From: Neobacillus sp. FSL H8-0543
GTDB lineage: Bacteria > Bacillota > Bacilli > Bacillales > Cytobacillaceae
DNA length: 64,000 nucleotides
Assembly (NCBI RefSeq): GCF_038592905.1
Contig: NZ_CP151943.1
Location: 1,614,501 to 1,678,500, forward strand
Direction of reading: 5' to 3'
This document shows, in pieces, positions 1 through 9,533 of this stretch. The translations under genes and the position numbers were made by a program. The notes under the pieces are model-generated. The model was not told the DNA's origin, did not search any database, and was given only the letters and a program-made list of their open reading frames with translations. Each line of letters starts with the position of its first letter. Position 1 is the first letter of the stretch.

Positions 1-2928
1 GTGCTTCTCGATATATTCAGCCATGATTTCAAAGTCTACAATCAATAATTCATTGATCCGACCATCATCCTTAGCTGCTTTTAAGCCTGTGTATCCGTCT
101 CCACCATTTGCAGTGAAGGCATTTGTTGCCACAGTATACGTTGCATCTAAATCGATTGGCGCATAGCTGCCATCAGCTGTTTTTACATTGACTTCCCAAA
201 CTCTATCGTATTTAGGTTTGCTCACATCATATTTATACTGAAGTCCGGCCACATGTAGGAATGCCCCATAATCGCCCGCTTCAACATTGCTTACACCATG
301 CTCAAGTGCCTCTAAGATTTCTGCACCTGTTAAGTCTAGTGTTACAAGTAGATTACCAAATGGTAGAACCGTTGTAACTTCACCTAAGGTAATGTTACCT
401 TGGTCAATTGAAGTACGAATACCGCCACCATTTTGCATTGCAATCGTGGTGTTTGGATCCAGGGATTTTGCCTTTTCAAGCATTCCATCCGTAATCAGGT
501 TTCCAAGATTCGTTTCTTTAGATCTTACATTTGCTTTTACCCCATCAAGTACAACATCTGTTGAACCGACTACTGTTTGCTTATATTCATCTAATGGACC
601 TGCAAAAACACTTACTTGAGCTTTTGCTGCTTCATCCGCTGCAAGGCCCTTTGTTGCAATAAGTTCACCGGCATTTGCAACAACTACACCGTAGTCATCA
701 AATGTTACATCAAGTACACCAAGATAGTTGAGGTATTCATTTGCTTGAACGATAACCGTTGGCTCCGCTTTTTCCACTACCTCAGGAGCAGATAACATGG
801 TATGTGTATGACCACCCACGATGACGTCAATTCCGTCAACAGCAGCAGCCAATTCTTTATCTGGACCATAACCTAGGTGTGAAAGAACCACAACTTTGTT
901 AATGCCTTTTGCTTTTAAAGCAGCAACTGTTGCTTCTGCTTCTTCAACCACATTTTCAAAGACAACATCCTCTGAAGGACTTGCTAATACTTTTGTATCT
1001 TCTGTTGTTAATCCAAAAATACCTACTTGCTCGCCGTCAACTTCTTTAATGATGGCAGGGTAGATATTACCGCCAACTGGAGCAGCACTAATTTCATCTT
1101 TGAATAAAGGACTTAAGTCCGCATCATTTGTTACATTAACGTTTGCACTTACCATTGGGAACTGCATTTCTTTAATAAAGTTTGCAAGAACCGTAGAATT
1201 CTTATCAAATTCATGATTTCCGAACGTCATAGCATCATAGCCAAGATTATTCATGAACCATAAATCTGCTAAACCTTCATATCTATTGAAATATAGAGTA
1301 CCAGAGAATACATCCCCTGCATCGACAAGTAAAGCATCTGGCTTCTCCGCTCTTACTTGATTGACTGCAGTAGTTAGTAATGGATACTTTTCTACGTTGG
1401 CATGAGAATCGTTTACATGCATGATTGACAGGTTAAACGGCTCAGCTTCAGCCACAATTCTACCTTCAACAGTTGGAGCTATTGGGCTATGCTTTTCGAT
1501 ATATTCAGCCATGATTTCAAAGTCTACAATCAATAATTCATTGATCCGACCATCATCCTTGGCTGCTTTTAAGCCTGTGTATCCGTCTCCACCATTAGCA
1601 GTGAAGGCATTTGTTGCCACAGTATACGTTGCATCTAAATCGATTGGCGCATAGCTGCCATCAGCTGTTTTTACATTGACTTCCCAAACTCTATCGTATT
1701 TAGGTTTGCTCACATCATATTTATACTGAAGTCCGGCCACATGTAGGAATGCCCCATAATCGCCCGCTTCAACATTGCTGACACCATGCTCAAGTGCTTC
1801 TAAGATTTCAGCACCTGTTAAGTCTAGCGTTACAAGTAGGTTACCAAATGGTAGAACTGTTGTAACTTCACCTAAGGTAATGTCACCTTGGTCAATTGAA
1901 GTACGAATACCGCCACCATTTTGCATTGCAATCGTGGTGTTTGGATCAATGGATTTTGCTTTTTCAAGCATTCCATCCGTAATCAGGTTTCCAAGATTAG
2001 TTTCTTTTGTTCTTACATTTGCTTTTACCCCATCAAGTACAACATCTGTTTTACCCACTAGGGTTTGCTTGTATTCATCTAATGGACCTGCAAAAACACT
2101 TACTTGAGCTTTTGCTGCTTCATCAGCTGTAATGCCCTTCGTTGCAATAAGTTTACCTGCATTTGCAACAACTACACCGTTGTCATCAAATGTTACATCA
2201 AGTACACCAAGATAGTTGAGGTATTCATTTGCTTGAACGATAACCGTTGGCTCAGCTTTTCCCACTACCTCAGGAGCAGATAACGTGGTGTGTGTATGAC
2301 CACCCACTATGACGTCAATACCATCAACAGCAGCCGCCAATTCTTTATCTGGACCATAACCTAAGTGTGAAAGGATAACAATTTTGTTCACACCTTTTGC
2401 TTCAAGAGCAGCAACCGTTGCTTCTGCTTCTTCTACCACATCTTCAAAAACAACATCTTCTGAAGGACTTGCTAATACTTTTGTATCTTCAGTTGTTAAT
2501 CCGAAAATACCTACTTGCTCGCCGTCAACTTCTTTAATGATGGCAGGGTAGATATTACCGCCAACTGGAGCAGCACTAATTTCATTTTTGAATAAAGGAC
2601 TTAGGTCCGCATCATTTGTTACATTAACGTTTGCACTTACCATTGGGAACTGCATTTCTTTAATAAAGTTTGCAAGAACCGTAGAATTCTTATCAAATTC
2701 ATGATTTCCGAACGTCATAGCATCATAGCCAAGATTATTCATGAACCATAAATCTGCTAAACCTTCATATCTATTGAAATATAGAGTACCAGAGAATACA
2801 TCCCCTGCATCGACAAGTAAAGCATCTGGCTTCTCCGCTCTTACTTGATTGACTGCAGTAGTTAGTAATGGATACTTTTCTACGTTGGCATGAGAATCGT
2901 TTACATGCATGATAGATAAATTGAACTG
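1..2928. repeat. 1488-bp in-gene tandem duplication (496 codons)
   Basis: Bases 2 onward match bases 1490 onward with a constant offset of 1488, and the match continues to about 1440 / 2928 with only scattered substitutions. Beyond 2928 (toward the N-terminus of the gene) the similarity stops abruptly. 1488 is divisible by three, so the frame is kept and a complete metallophosphatase plus 5'-nucleotidase C-terminal module is doubled. The near-identity implies a recent duplication or ongoing gene conversion. Confidence 0.95.
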
Positions 2929-5118
2929 ATCTTCTACAACAGTATCAAAGCTGAACTGAGATACAACTGCATCATGGTCACTTACACGGCCATGTACTTC
3001 CATGAACTGAGAGTTCAAGTGAACGATATCCGTTTCGGCACCTGCAGCAAGTTTATTTGTTGCAAGAATCTGATCTAGAACTTGTGCATTACCTTGGTAA
3101 TTGTACGTATAGCGTTCTGTTGCCGGAACAGTTTCTACAAGATTTTTTAAGATATCGCCCTCTAATGTATTGATTGGATTAGAGAATTCGAAATCATTTA
3201 AATCACCAAGTACAACGACATTTGCATCAGCATTATCAGTTAATACATCGGTAACAAATCCATTGACAATTTTAGCAATTTCCATACGCTGTTCTTCACT
3301 GCCAAGTACTGGCGGCTGGTGCTTTCCAAAGGTCGCTTGGTCTCCACCCTTAGAGTTGAAGTGGTTAGCAATTACAATTACTTCTTCGCCGTTGAATGTG
3401 AATTCAGCAGCCAATGGCTTACGGCTTGAATTGAATGCTGCATTTGCAGGGTCAATACGACCTGGGTTTAATGTTAATGAACCATCAACATATTTAACCG
3501 CTTCAGTAGCGCTTCCTTTTTGGCCTTCATTTAAAATTACGCGTTCTGGGTTGTATAGGAATCCCACACGGATGTTTCCACCTGGTTGTCCTCCGTCTAC
3601 TTTATCTGTAGGAGCAATATCAGTCCATGCATACGTTGGACCACCGTTTGCTTTAATCGCTTCAATTAGACCAGTATAGTTAGCATCTGCCTCAACAGTG
3701 CCGCTATCTTTTGGTCCGTCATTATCCTGAACCTCTACTAGTCCGATGATATCCGGATTTTTAAGATTGTTAACCATTGATTTTGCAATTTTGTTCATTT
3801 TCGCTGCGTCTAGCGCAGTGAAGTTTTCGACATTATAGCTAGCAACTGTTAGCTTGTCTTCATTAAATTCTAATTCAAGCTCTTCACGCTGATTGGTTCC
3901 TTCTACTAATTCTGGAAGGTCAGCAGCGTCAGTTAATATTTTATAGTTACTGAAACCGTAAGAAACAACACCTGTAACCGTGCCATTAAATTTGTCGCCT
4001 GTTTTCGCAACAAAGTTACTATCATCAGTTAAGATGTGCATCCTTTCAGGGTTAGCATTTCCGTCTGTAAGGATGGTACCGCCTGCATCAGTGTAAAGTT
4101 TACCGTCAACTTGTCCGACAATAACCGGAATTTCTTTGTATTTTTGTGGTCCAACAGCTGTTGGGTTCTCTAGTGCAACACGCATCCCTTCTAAGCTTTC
4201 ATAAAAATCAATGCCGTCTTCGCTTGGGTCAAATGTTGCAAAGGCATCATTATCAACCACTTGAGTTGGAATTGAGTCTTTGTCAATGACAACTGGAGCA
4301 GGAAGAGAGTTGCCACTGTCTAATTTTGTTACTGAACCATCTAATGCATTAATTTCAGTCATAGCTAGGTCCGTTTCAAGCTTTTCAGCATAGCCCTCAA
4401 GAACCCATTCTTTTACTAAACCATTAACAGCTACACGGTCACCTTCAGTCACCCCGTGACTTGTTTTGTAAACAAGGACACCTTCAGCCGTTGAGGATTT
4501 ATCATCTGGTGTAGCGGATTGCATAAAGAAATTGGAATTATCGACTACATATGTAACAATTCCTTCTACCCCTTTAACATTTTGATCTTTATATGGAGAG
4601 ATATGGGATTCTCCTTGAATATCAGCAATTTTCAAGCCTTCAACGCCTACGAATGGCGGCTTAACCGGAGGCTCTTCACCAAAGAAATAAATTTCTGCTG
4701 GTGTCTTTAACCCTGGGACAGTAAAGTAAGGTGTTACCGTAGCAGTAACAACAATTTCTTTCCCTAGATTAGTAGGATTTGTCTTAAGTCCATATGTAGC
4801 ACGAATGCTTGAAGGACTACTTGGTAATTCCACTGGCATAATCTTTGCAGGGTCCGTTTCATTTGGACTGTCTGCAATTGCCATGTTTGTATCGCTGCCA
4901 AACGGAGCAACAAAATTATATTTATTTGTTCCTAATGTATGCCCCACAATATACCCTTTGACAGTAACCGCGTTCCCCGCTTCTGTCGTTAATGCTTCGG
5001 CCACTGTAATAATATTACTTTCAGCCGCACTAGCACTGCTTACATATGGCAGTACGTAGCTTGCCAACAATGTGAAGATTGTTGTTAAAACAAATAATTG
5101 TTTTCTTAGTAACCTCAA
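1..5118 (-). CDS. Secreted multidomain nuclease / tandem 5'-nucleotidase (3' end beyond left edge)
   Basis: Reading leftward, an open frame of 1706 codons runs off the window. The TTG start at 5118 follows a GGAGG seven bases upstream, and the first ~30 residues form a signal peptide (MRLLRKQLF... ending SASA). Order: a YhcR-like OB-type region (~35-160), an endonuclease/exonuclease/phosphatase domain (~423-712; SYNVENF, GDLNDF, SDHD), then two calcineurin-like 5'-nucleotidase modules (~730-1225 and ~1226-1706+). Module 1 shows HVNDSH (~734), GNHEFD (~803), GGHTHT (~938), and in the 5'-nucleotidase C-terminal domain QNGGGIR (~1066) and NGGDGYTG (~1176). The expected role is extracellular breakdown of nucleic acids and nucleotides for phosphate and nucleosides, like B. 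subtilis YhcR/YfkN. Three catalytic modules in one chain is long even for this family. The C-terminus (cell-wall anchor or not) is not visible. Confidence 0.9.
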   Translation of the reverse strand, partial: MRLLRKQLFVLTTIFTLLASYVLPYVSSASAAESNIITVAEALTTEAGNAVTVKGYIVGHTLGTNKYNFVAPFGSDTNMAIADSPNETDPAKIMPVELPSSPSSIRATYGLKTNPTNLGKEIVVTATVTPYFTVPGLKTPAEIYFFGEEPPVKPPFVGVEGLKIADIQGESHISPYKDQNVKGVEGIVTYVVDNSNFFMQSATPDDKSSTAEGVLVYKTSHGVTEGDRVAVNGLVKEWVLEGYAEKLETDLAMTEINALDGSVTKLDSGNSLPAPVVIDKDSIPTQVVDNDAFATFDPSEDGIDFYESLEGMRVALENPTAVGPQKYKEIPVIVGQVDGKLYTDAGGTILTDGNANPERMHILTDDSNFVAKTGDKFNGTVTGVVSYGFSNYKILTDAADLPELVEGTNQREELELEFNEDKLTVASYNVENFTALDAAKMNKIAKSMVNNLKNPDIIGLVEVQDNDGPKDSGTVEADANYTGLIEAIKANGGPTYAWTDIAPTDKVDGGQPGGNIRVGFLYNPERVILNEGQKGSATEAVKYVDGSLTLNPGRIDPANAAFNSSRKPLAAEFTFNGEEVIVIANHFNSKGGDQATFGKHQPPVLGSEEQRMEIAKIVNGFVTDVLTDNADANVVVLGDLNDFEFSNPINTLEGDILKNLVETVPATERYTYNYQGNAQVLDQILATNKLAAGAETDIVHLNSQFMEVHGRVSDHDAVVSQFSFDTVVEDQFNLSIMHVNDSHANVEKYPLLTTAVNQVRAEKPDALLVDAGDVFSGTLYFNRYEGLADLWFMNNLGYDAMTFGNHEFDKNSTVLANFIKEMQFPMVSANVNVTNDADLSPLFKNEISAAPVGGNIYPAIIKEVDGEQVGIFGLTTEDTKVLASPSEDVVFEDVVEEAEATVAALEAKGVNKIVILSHLGYGPDKELAAAVDGIDVIVGGHTHTTLSAPEVVGKAEPTVIVQANEYLNYLGVLDVTFDDNGVVVANAGKLIATKGITADEAAKAQVSVFAGPLDEYKQTLVGKTDVVLDGVKANVRTKETNLGNLITDGMLEKAKSIDPNTTIAMQNGGGIRTSIDQGDITLGEVTTVLPFGNLLVTLDLTGAEILEALEHGVSNVEAGDYGAFLHVAGLQYKYDVSKPKYDRVWEVNVKTADGSYAPIDLDATYTVATNAFTANGGDGYTGLKAAKDDGRINELLIVDFEIMAEYIEKHSPIAPTVEGRIVAEAEPFNLSIMHVNDSHANVEKYPLLTTAVNQVRAEKPDALLVDAGDVFSGTLYFNRYEGLADLWFMNNLGYDAMTFGNHEFDKNSTVLANFIKEMQFPMVSANVNVTNDADLSPLFKDEISAAPVGGNIYPAIIKEVDGEQVGIFGLTTEDTKVLASPSEDVVFENVVEEAEATVAALKAKGINKVVVLSHLGYGPDKELAAAVDGIDVIVGGHTHTMLSAPEVVEKAEPTVIVQANEYLNYLGVLDVTFDDYGVVVANAGELIATKGLAADEAAKAQVSVFAGPLDEYKQTVVGSTDVVLDGVKANVRSKETNLGNLITDGMLEKAKSLDPNTTIAMQNGGGIRTSIDQGNITLGEVTTVLPFGNLLVTLDLTGAEILEALEHGVSNVEAGDYGAFLHVAGLQYKYDVSKPKYDRVWEVNVKTADGSYAPIDLDATYTVATNAFTANGGDGYTGLKAAKDDGRINELLIVDFEIMAEYIEKH

Positions 5119-5157
5119 CCTTACCCCTCCTGTGAACATTCTCTATTACCAAAATTA

Positions 5158-5222
5158 ATTATATTTCAAATTCACCTAACATTCTACAAGATTCGGTAAA
5201 TTACGTGTAAATTCTCTGTAAA
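5158..5222 (-). promoter_or_regulatory. Pho box and -10 of the nucleotidase gene
   Basis: On the minus strand four hexamers lie exactly 11 bp apart: TTTACA (5222-5217), TTTACA (5211-5206), TTTACC (5200-5195) and a weaker TTGTAG (5189-5184). This is the architecture of PhoP-binding direct repeats (TT(A/T/C)ACA with ~5-bp spacers) in Bacillus. A perfect TATAAT lies at 5163-5158, 20 bp downstream, with no good -35 hexamer, as expected for an activator-dependent promoter. Inference: PhoPR-induced under phosphate starvation, which suits the enzyme. Confidence 0.75.
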
Positions 5223-5348
5223 ATAATATGGAAGAATAAGCTTCATCTTCTGGACTCTATTCTGTATAGTTAAAACACTTACATGATTAGTATAAAATGG
5301 AAATTCATGCTCATTAATAATAACCGAATTAACATAAACCACCTTGTT

Positions 5349-6236
5349 CTAGGGGGTCAGCCAGACGCCAAATTTTACTTGGTCCACTTTATTTGTAAAT
5401 ATTCCATCGACTCCCAAGTCAATCATTTTTCTTATATCAACAGCGTTGTCAACCGTCCAACAATGGACAAGCAGATCATGCTTATGCGCGTTTTCGATGA
5501 ACTCCTTGTCTAAGGTAGTAAACTCTGGACCAACACCGTTAGCGTAACTGGCTATTTTCGATAGGTTCATTCGCTTCGAGGAAAAACCTAATTGTATTAA
5601 TAAAAGGTTTGGGTACTTTTTGTGAATGTATTTTAGACTTTCTGAATGAAAGGATTCAATAATAACCTTTCCTTGATGTGCCTTATTACCTATTAAGTGA
5701 TGTGTGCTTAGGGCATGGAGTAATTTATCGGTCATTCCTGGATATTCATCCGGTTTTTTTATTTCAATATAATAGTTTACGGAATCCCCGAAGTGGTTGA
5801 AAACCTCCTCCACTGTAGGAATTGGAAGTCCAATGTATGCTGGACTAGCTTTTTCTGGGAATTTATTATTGAACCAAGACCCTGCATCCAACTGTTTTAT
5901 TTCAGATAGAGTTAGTGAATGAACCCTCGCTTTCCCATTTGTTGTTCGGTCAATGGTATCATCATGAATGGCGATTAGATGACCGTCTTTTGTCATCCCT
6001 AAATCTATTTCAAGATAATCTGCACCCAAATTTACGGCTAATTCATAGGCAGCCATTGTGTGTTCAGGTGCATCCGCAGAAGCACCCCTATGAGCAATAA
6101 TTTGAATCCCTTTTTCATCTTTTATTGACCCAAATACCGTTCCGGAATTCACCACTAAGCTCAATATTAGTAATAATAAGAAGCGCAATTTCATCACCAT
6201 TTTTAAATAAATTTTTAGTCCGTTACCCTTTTGCAT
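5349..6236 (-). CDS. Glycerophosphodiester phosphodiesterase (exported)
   Basis: GDPD-family TIM barrel that hydrolyses glycerophosphodiesters to glycerol-3-phosphate and an alcohol. Visible motifs: HRGASAD, then YLEIDLGMTKDG (metal-binding E/D) and HDDTIDRTT with the catalytic His. A late EFTTLDKEF and a C-terminal HCWTVD segment are typical of GlpQ/UgpQ types. I take the ATG at 6236 because GGAGAAA lies six bases upstream; the frame extends further but without a ribosome site. The N-terminus then holds a basic stretch and a hydrophobic segment (FLLLLILSLVV), a signal peptide. It sits beside the Pho-box nucleotidase and is co-oriented, so a shared role in phosphate scavenging is likely. I see no clear Pho box directly upstream. 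Confidence 0.85.
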   Translation of the reverse strand: MQKGNGLKIYLKMVMKLRFLLLLILSLVVNSGTVFGSIKDEKGIQIIAHRGASADAPEHTMAAYELAVNLGADYLEIDLGMTKDGHLIAIHDDTIDRTTNGKARVHSLTLSEIKQLDAGSWFNNKFPEKASPAYIGLPIPTVEEVFNHFGDSVNYYIEIKKPDEYPGMTDKLLHALSTHHLIGNKAHQGKVIIESFHSESLKYIHKKYPNLLLIQLGFSSKRMNLSKIASYANGVGPEFTTLDKEFIENAHKHDLLVHCWTVDNAVDIRKMIDLGVDGIFTNKVDQVKFGVWLTP

Positions 6237-6293
6237 AGCTTTCTCCGCTTGCTGTGATTTTACTACGTAAACGCCGAAAACGGTAAGAACGAT

Positions 6294-6318
6294 AAAAAAC
6301 ACCCTATTCGGGTGTTTT
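6294..6318 (-). terminator. Rho-independent terminator after galU
   Basis: Minus strand AACACCC-GAATA-GGGTGTT followed by TTTT; it lies just past the galU stop codon and before the phosphodiesterase start. Confidence 0.85.
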
Positions 6319-6333
6319 CCAAATAATCAAAAC

Positions 6334-7209
6334 CTAATTATCTTCCTGCGCGATTCTTTTTAAATAGGATAAAACGTCGTCCCTAAGATCATTATCTTTT
6401 AAGGCGAAATCAATCGTTGTTTTTACAAACCCTAACTTCTCACCTACATCGTATCTTTCACCTTCAAATTCATAGCCAAAAACACGTTGAATTGCATTTA
6501 ATTTTTGGATCGCATCTGTTAATTGAATTTCTCCGCCAGCCCCGGTATTTTGCTCATCAAGAAACATAAAAATTTCAGGAGTTAAAATATATCTACCTAT
6601 GATTGCTAGGTTTGAAGGGGCCTCTCCTGGTGCCGGTTTTTCAATAAAACTATTCACTAGATAACGTCTTCCCTCTTTAGACAAAGGTTCAATGATACCA
6701 TATTTCGACGTTTCCTCATCAGGTACACGTTGAATTCCAAGGACAGATGAGTGAGTTTTTTCATGTTCATTCATTAACTGACGTAAACAAGGTACTTCAC
6801 TCTGTACAATATCATCTCCAAGTAAGACAGCGAAGGGCTCGTCCCCAATAAATTTACGGGCACACCAAACAGCATGACCAAGTCCTTTAGGCTCCTTTTG
6901 TCTAATATAGTGGATATCTGCAAGATTTGTTGAGTATCGCACTTTATCAAGCAACTCCACTTTTCCCTTTTCGATTAGGTTTCGCTCTAGTTCTGGTGAA
7001 AAGTCAAAATGATCTTCAATCGCCCGCTTCCCCTTACCAGTAACAATAATGATATCCTCAATCCCTGAAGCTATCGCTTCTTCTACTATGTATTGAATCG
7101 TTGGCTTGTCTAATATTGGAAGCATTTCCTTTGGCATCGCTTTCGTTGCAGGTAAAAATCTAGTTCCTAATCCGGCAGCTGGAATGATTGCTTTCCTTAC
7201 CTTTTTCAA
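6334..7209 (-). CDS. galU: UTP-glucose-1-phosphate uridylyltransferase
   Basis: Makes UDP-glucose from UTP and glucose-1-phosphate for teichoic acid glucosylation, glycolipids and exopolysaccharide (GtaB in B. subtilis). The nucleotidyltransferase signature is at the N-terminus: [20 protein letters not shown], with the nucleotide-binding GLGTR loop and a catalytic Lys. Further family segments are LGDDIV (metal-binding Asp) and the [12 protein letters not shown] block. 291 aa is normal full length. The start is TTG at 7209, with AGGAGG nine bases upstream. It is a single gene bounded by its own terminator. It could be one of two paralogues in the genome. Confidence 0.95.
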   Translation of the reverse strand: MKKVRKAIIPAAGLGTRFLPATKAMPKEMLPILDKPTIQYIVEEAIASGIEDIIIVTGKGKRAIEDHFDFSPELERNLIEKGKVELLDKVRYSTNLADIHYIRQKEPKGLGHAVWCARKFIGDEPFAVLLGDDIVQSEVPCLRQLMNEHEKTHSSVLGIQRVPDEETSKYGIIEPLSKEGRRYLVNSFIEKPAPGEAPSNLAIIGRYILTPEIFMFLDEQNTGAGGEIQLTDAIQKLNAIQRVFGYEFEGERYDVGEKLGFVKTTIDFALKDNDLRDDVLSYLKRIAQEDN

Positions 7210-7334
7210 AGTACCTTTCCTCCTCTAGGTTTCTAAAAATTTGGGTAAATTTTACATGCCCTCTTCACTATCATACTATCATCTTCATTATTACTGGTAA
7301 AGATAAGTAAGCGACCAAGGTTATTACCCATTTT

Positions 7335-7363
7335 TTGACTAATTTTCAACTATTCTATATAAT
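7335..7363 (+). promoter_or_regulatory. Sigma-A promoter
   Basis: TTGACT (7335-7340), a 17-bp spacer, then a perfect TATAAT (7358-7363). It points at the 207-aa membrane protein gene, giving a leader of roughly 115 nt. Confidence 0.75.
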
Positions 7364-7484
7364 AAGTAATATATATCCAATTCGCCTTTTTTTGAAAAAA
7401 TTGGATAAAATCTGGGTATTTACTCCGATTTATAGTAGGATAGTAATAGTTTCTACTAAACTGCGTAAACCGGAGGTAATTTAG

Positions 7485-8108
7485 ATGCTGACTCCTGCCC
7501 AGAAGAAAGTCCGCCAAGAAATGGAAGAGCTGCAGATTAATGGCCAACTCCGTCATAGTGTTGCAAAGGTCCCTCCAGTCATGAGGCATACAGAACCAAA
7601 GAAAAGGGTGAAGCGCGGCTTTTTTGGTCCCCTGCTAATCCTTTCATTAATCATACTCGTCATTTACCAATTTTATACGAAAGAGAGCACTGAAAAAGCC
7701 ATCAGCTATTTATCAGAACTCCAAACAATTAACGGGCAAAGTGACCAAATGTTCAATCAAGATCCAAGGAAAATTAACTTGAATACTTTAGCCATACAGC
7801 AGGCAATAGAAAGTCATGAGGACCTACTTCTAAAGGTGAAGGATTTACAAACTCCTAGCAACTTCAAAAACCATAAACGCGATTTCATTAATATGCTGGA
7901 ACAGCGAGGCATAATTTTATCCTATTTAGCAACAGCATCAACCGACACATCCACTCTAAATAAATACTTACTTGAACTGAAAATAAAGCAGGAATTACAA
8001 AGGGATAGTTTAGCCCTGGCTTTAGAAAATGCGAAGATTGAGTACGAACAAGTAAGAGACGGTACCATTTCTTACTGGTTTAATGACAAGGCATTTCAAT
8101 ACAAATGA
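7485..8108 (+). CDS. Single-pass membrane protein, unknown function
   Basis: 207 aa. The first ~43 residues are charged and cytoplasmic in character, ending in a basic cluster (KKRVKRGF). One transmembrane helix follows (~45-63, PLLILSLIILVIY), and then a helical, extracytoplasmic-looking domain with few cysteines. ATG is preceded by CGGAGG ten bases upstream, and a strong sigma-A promoter lies further up. I do not recognise the family. The next gene in the same direction is another small exported protein, so the two may be co-transcribed; no terminator is visible between them. Confidence 0.75.
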   Translation: MLTPAQKKVRQEMEELQINGQLRHSVAKVPPVMRHTEPKKRVKRGFFGPLLILSLIILVIYQFYTKESTEKAISYLSELQTINGQSDQMFNQDPRKINLNTLAIQQAIESHEDLLLKVKDLQTPSNFKNHKRDFINMLEQRGIILSYLATASTDTSTLNKYLLELKIKQELQRDSLALALENAKIEYEQVRDGTISYWFNDKAFQYK

Positions 8109-8227
8109 TATGCGAGTAAATTGATTGTCATTAATCTCTTTCCTGATCAGTATAATAAGTACGTTTAGTTTATATATCTAATATTTACAAACAATAATTT
8201 CCAATATGCGAAAGTAGAGGCCTTAAG

Positions 8228-8530
8228 ATGAAGCGCATTCTTTCTATTATTATTTTAATCGTTGTATTGTTCATTTTATCGGAAACGAATCCTGGGCGTT
8301 CTGAATATGTAGATTGGGTCAATCATGAAGCGATGGATCAGTCTTCAAACATTGTTCAGAAAGGGATTTTGTCCTTAGCCGGTAAATCTGTCTTTGATAT
8401 GGCTACAACACATAATAATTACCTTCTATTCTCCATCTACAAAACGGACTTTACGGAAATTGGTTTCGGAAAAGTCACCTGTATCGGAATCTTTAATCAA
8501 TTTATACCAATCTCAAAAAGTAAAAAATAG
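8228..8530 (+). CDS. Small exported/membrane protein, DUF4359-like
   Basis: 100 aa with an uncleaved-looking N-terminal hydrophobic segment (ILSIIILIVVLFILS), followed by TNPGRSEYVDW. That 'TNP...YV.W' pattern and the C-terminal YKTDFTEIGFGKVTCIGIFNQFI are what I remember of DUF4359 proteins of Bacillus. The function of that family is unknown. The ATG has AGAGG eight bases upstream, and the gene ends directly at a bidirectional terminator. The DUF assignment is from memory and should be treated as moderate. Confidence 0.7.
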   Translation: MKRILSIIILIVVLFILSETNPGRSEYVDWVNHEAMDQSSNIVQKGILSLAGKSVFDMATTHNNYLLFSIYKTDFTEIGFGKVTCIGIFNQFIPISKSKK

Positions 8531-8560
8531 ACCAAATGGATTTTTCCATTTGGTCTTTTT
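8529..8560. terminator. Bidirectional terminator
   Basis: Perfect stem AGACCAAATGGA / TCCATTTGGTCT with T-tracts on both strands, between two convergent genes. Confidence 0.9.
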
Positions 8561-9533
8561 ATTTTTGATAAACGGTCCGTTTAATCATAGTCTGGGATTT
8601 TTCCTGCACATAAGGTTTGAAGTCAGGATCATAGCTGTATTTTACTGCGACAAGTCGTTTGATTTTTTCAGCAAGACCTCCCCAATTCTCCTCAGGATTA
8701 GAATAAATGATCCTACAAAGGCGAAGTATTCTTTCCTTTGGAAAATAGTCGACGAATTCTTGGATAAACTCTGAAAACTCTTGAATGTAAAGCTTCATTC
8801 TAAGTGCAGAGCCTGCGACAAATAACAAGTTATCCATTCCAAAATCACGGATTATCTCCATTTGGTATTTAATAAAATAGCTGATGCAGCTCTTTCTGAC
8901 AAGCTGACGATTGATTTTTACCACCTCAAGTGCATATTTCACAAAATCCTTATCATATGATGAAGGAAGAAGGAGTTCAAGCTCTAGCAGCATATCCTTT
9001 CGGAGTGCAATCTTATTTAAAGCCCTCACCGTCCGAATTTTCATCTGATCATTATCAATAAAGTCCCTGATTTCCTGGAGTTTATCATAGGCTTCCATCA
9101 CATTGCCTTCCTTGATATCCTCCCTTGCTCGGTTACTATCGTATTGGATACCTGCTTTAATTTTCAATAATTCTGTAAAAAACAGCTGTTTTAATTGGTA
9201 AAAATACTCACTTTTGATAAAAGGAATAGTTAAAATGACATACCCTAGTGCAAAACTCACACCAACAATTAGTGAATAGTAGCGTGCTTCAACCGTTGGT
9301 GCAAAAATAACACCAATACACACAAACATCAAAATCCATAAGGTTTCTGAGAACAGATGATTTTTAAAAATTGCTTTTGCTAGCGCCTGAGCACCCACAT
9401 AAACCGCACCACATTCAGGACAGTTCTCTTCTTTGATGACAGAATAACGTTGGCACTTTTTACAGATTTTTAATTTTTGAAATTGGAATTGGGTTTGCTT
9501 TTTTTTCGGTAGATGGATGGCCTGCTTACCCAA
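8559..9533 (-). CDS. Zinc-ribbon membrane protein, unknown
   Basis: The N-terminus is basic, followed by a zinc ribbon (CKKCQRYS...CPEC, two CxxC knuckles ~15 residues apart, residues ~22-40). Two transmembrane helices lie at ~65-110 (LWILMFVCIGVIFAP and IVGVSFALGYVILTIPF), then a ~200-residue helical cytoplasmic region resembling solenoid repeats. I prefer a TTG start at 9533: GGGGG lies just upstream, and that ribosome site sits inside the last codons of the overlapping microprotein gene, so translation is probably coupled. An ATG 15 bases upstream is in frame but has no ribosome site. It is divergent from the VWA/tubulin/GTPase operon with only ~77 bp between them, so it may belong to that system, whose GTPase also has CxxC knuckles. 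No family recognised. Confidence 0.75.
   Translation of the reverse strand: MGKQAIHLPKKKQTQFQFQKLKICKKCQRYSVIKEENCPECGAVYVGAQALAKAIFKNHLFSETLWILMFVCIGVIFAPTVEARYYSLIVGVSFALGYVILTIPFIKSEYFYQLKQLFFTELLKIKAGIQYDSNRAREDIKEGNVMEAYDKLQEIRDFIDNDQMKIRTVRALNKIALRKDMLLELELLLPSSYDKDFVKYALEVVKINRQLVRKSCISYFIKYQMEIIRDFGMDNLLFVAGSALRMKLYIQEFSEFIQEFVDYFPKERILRLCRIIYSNPEENWGGLAEKIKRLVAVKYSYDPDFKPYVQEKSQTMIKRTVYQK

Noticed and set aside
287..2107. Two nearly identical 110-codon rightward frames, 1488 bp apart
   Set aside because: They lie antisense to the two nucleotidase modules and merely mirror the duplication; no ribosome sites.
15..5118. Apparent assembly duplication as the sole explanation for the two nucleotidase modules
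   Set aside because: Scattered differences between copies, including coding changes, make a pure assembly artefact unlikely, though long reads should confirm.
6237..6290. Possible Pho box before the glycerophosphodiesterase gene
   Set aside because: One TTTACG and a TTACCG exist, but the spacing is 15 bp, not 11; not convincing.
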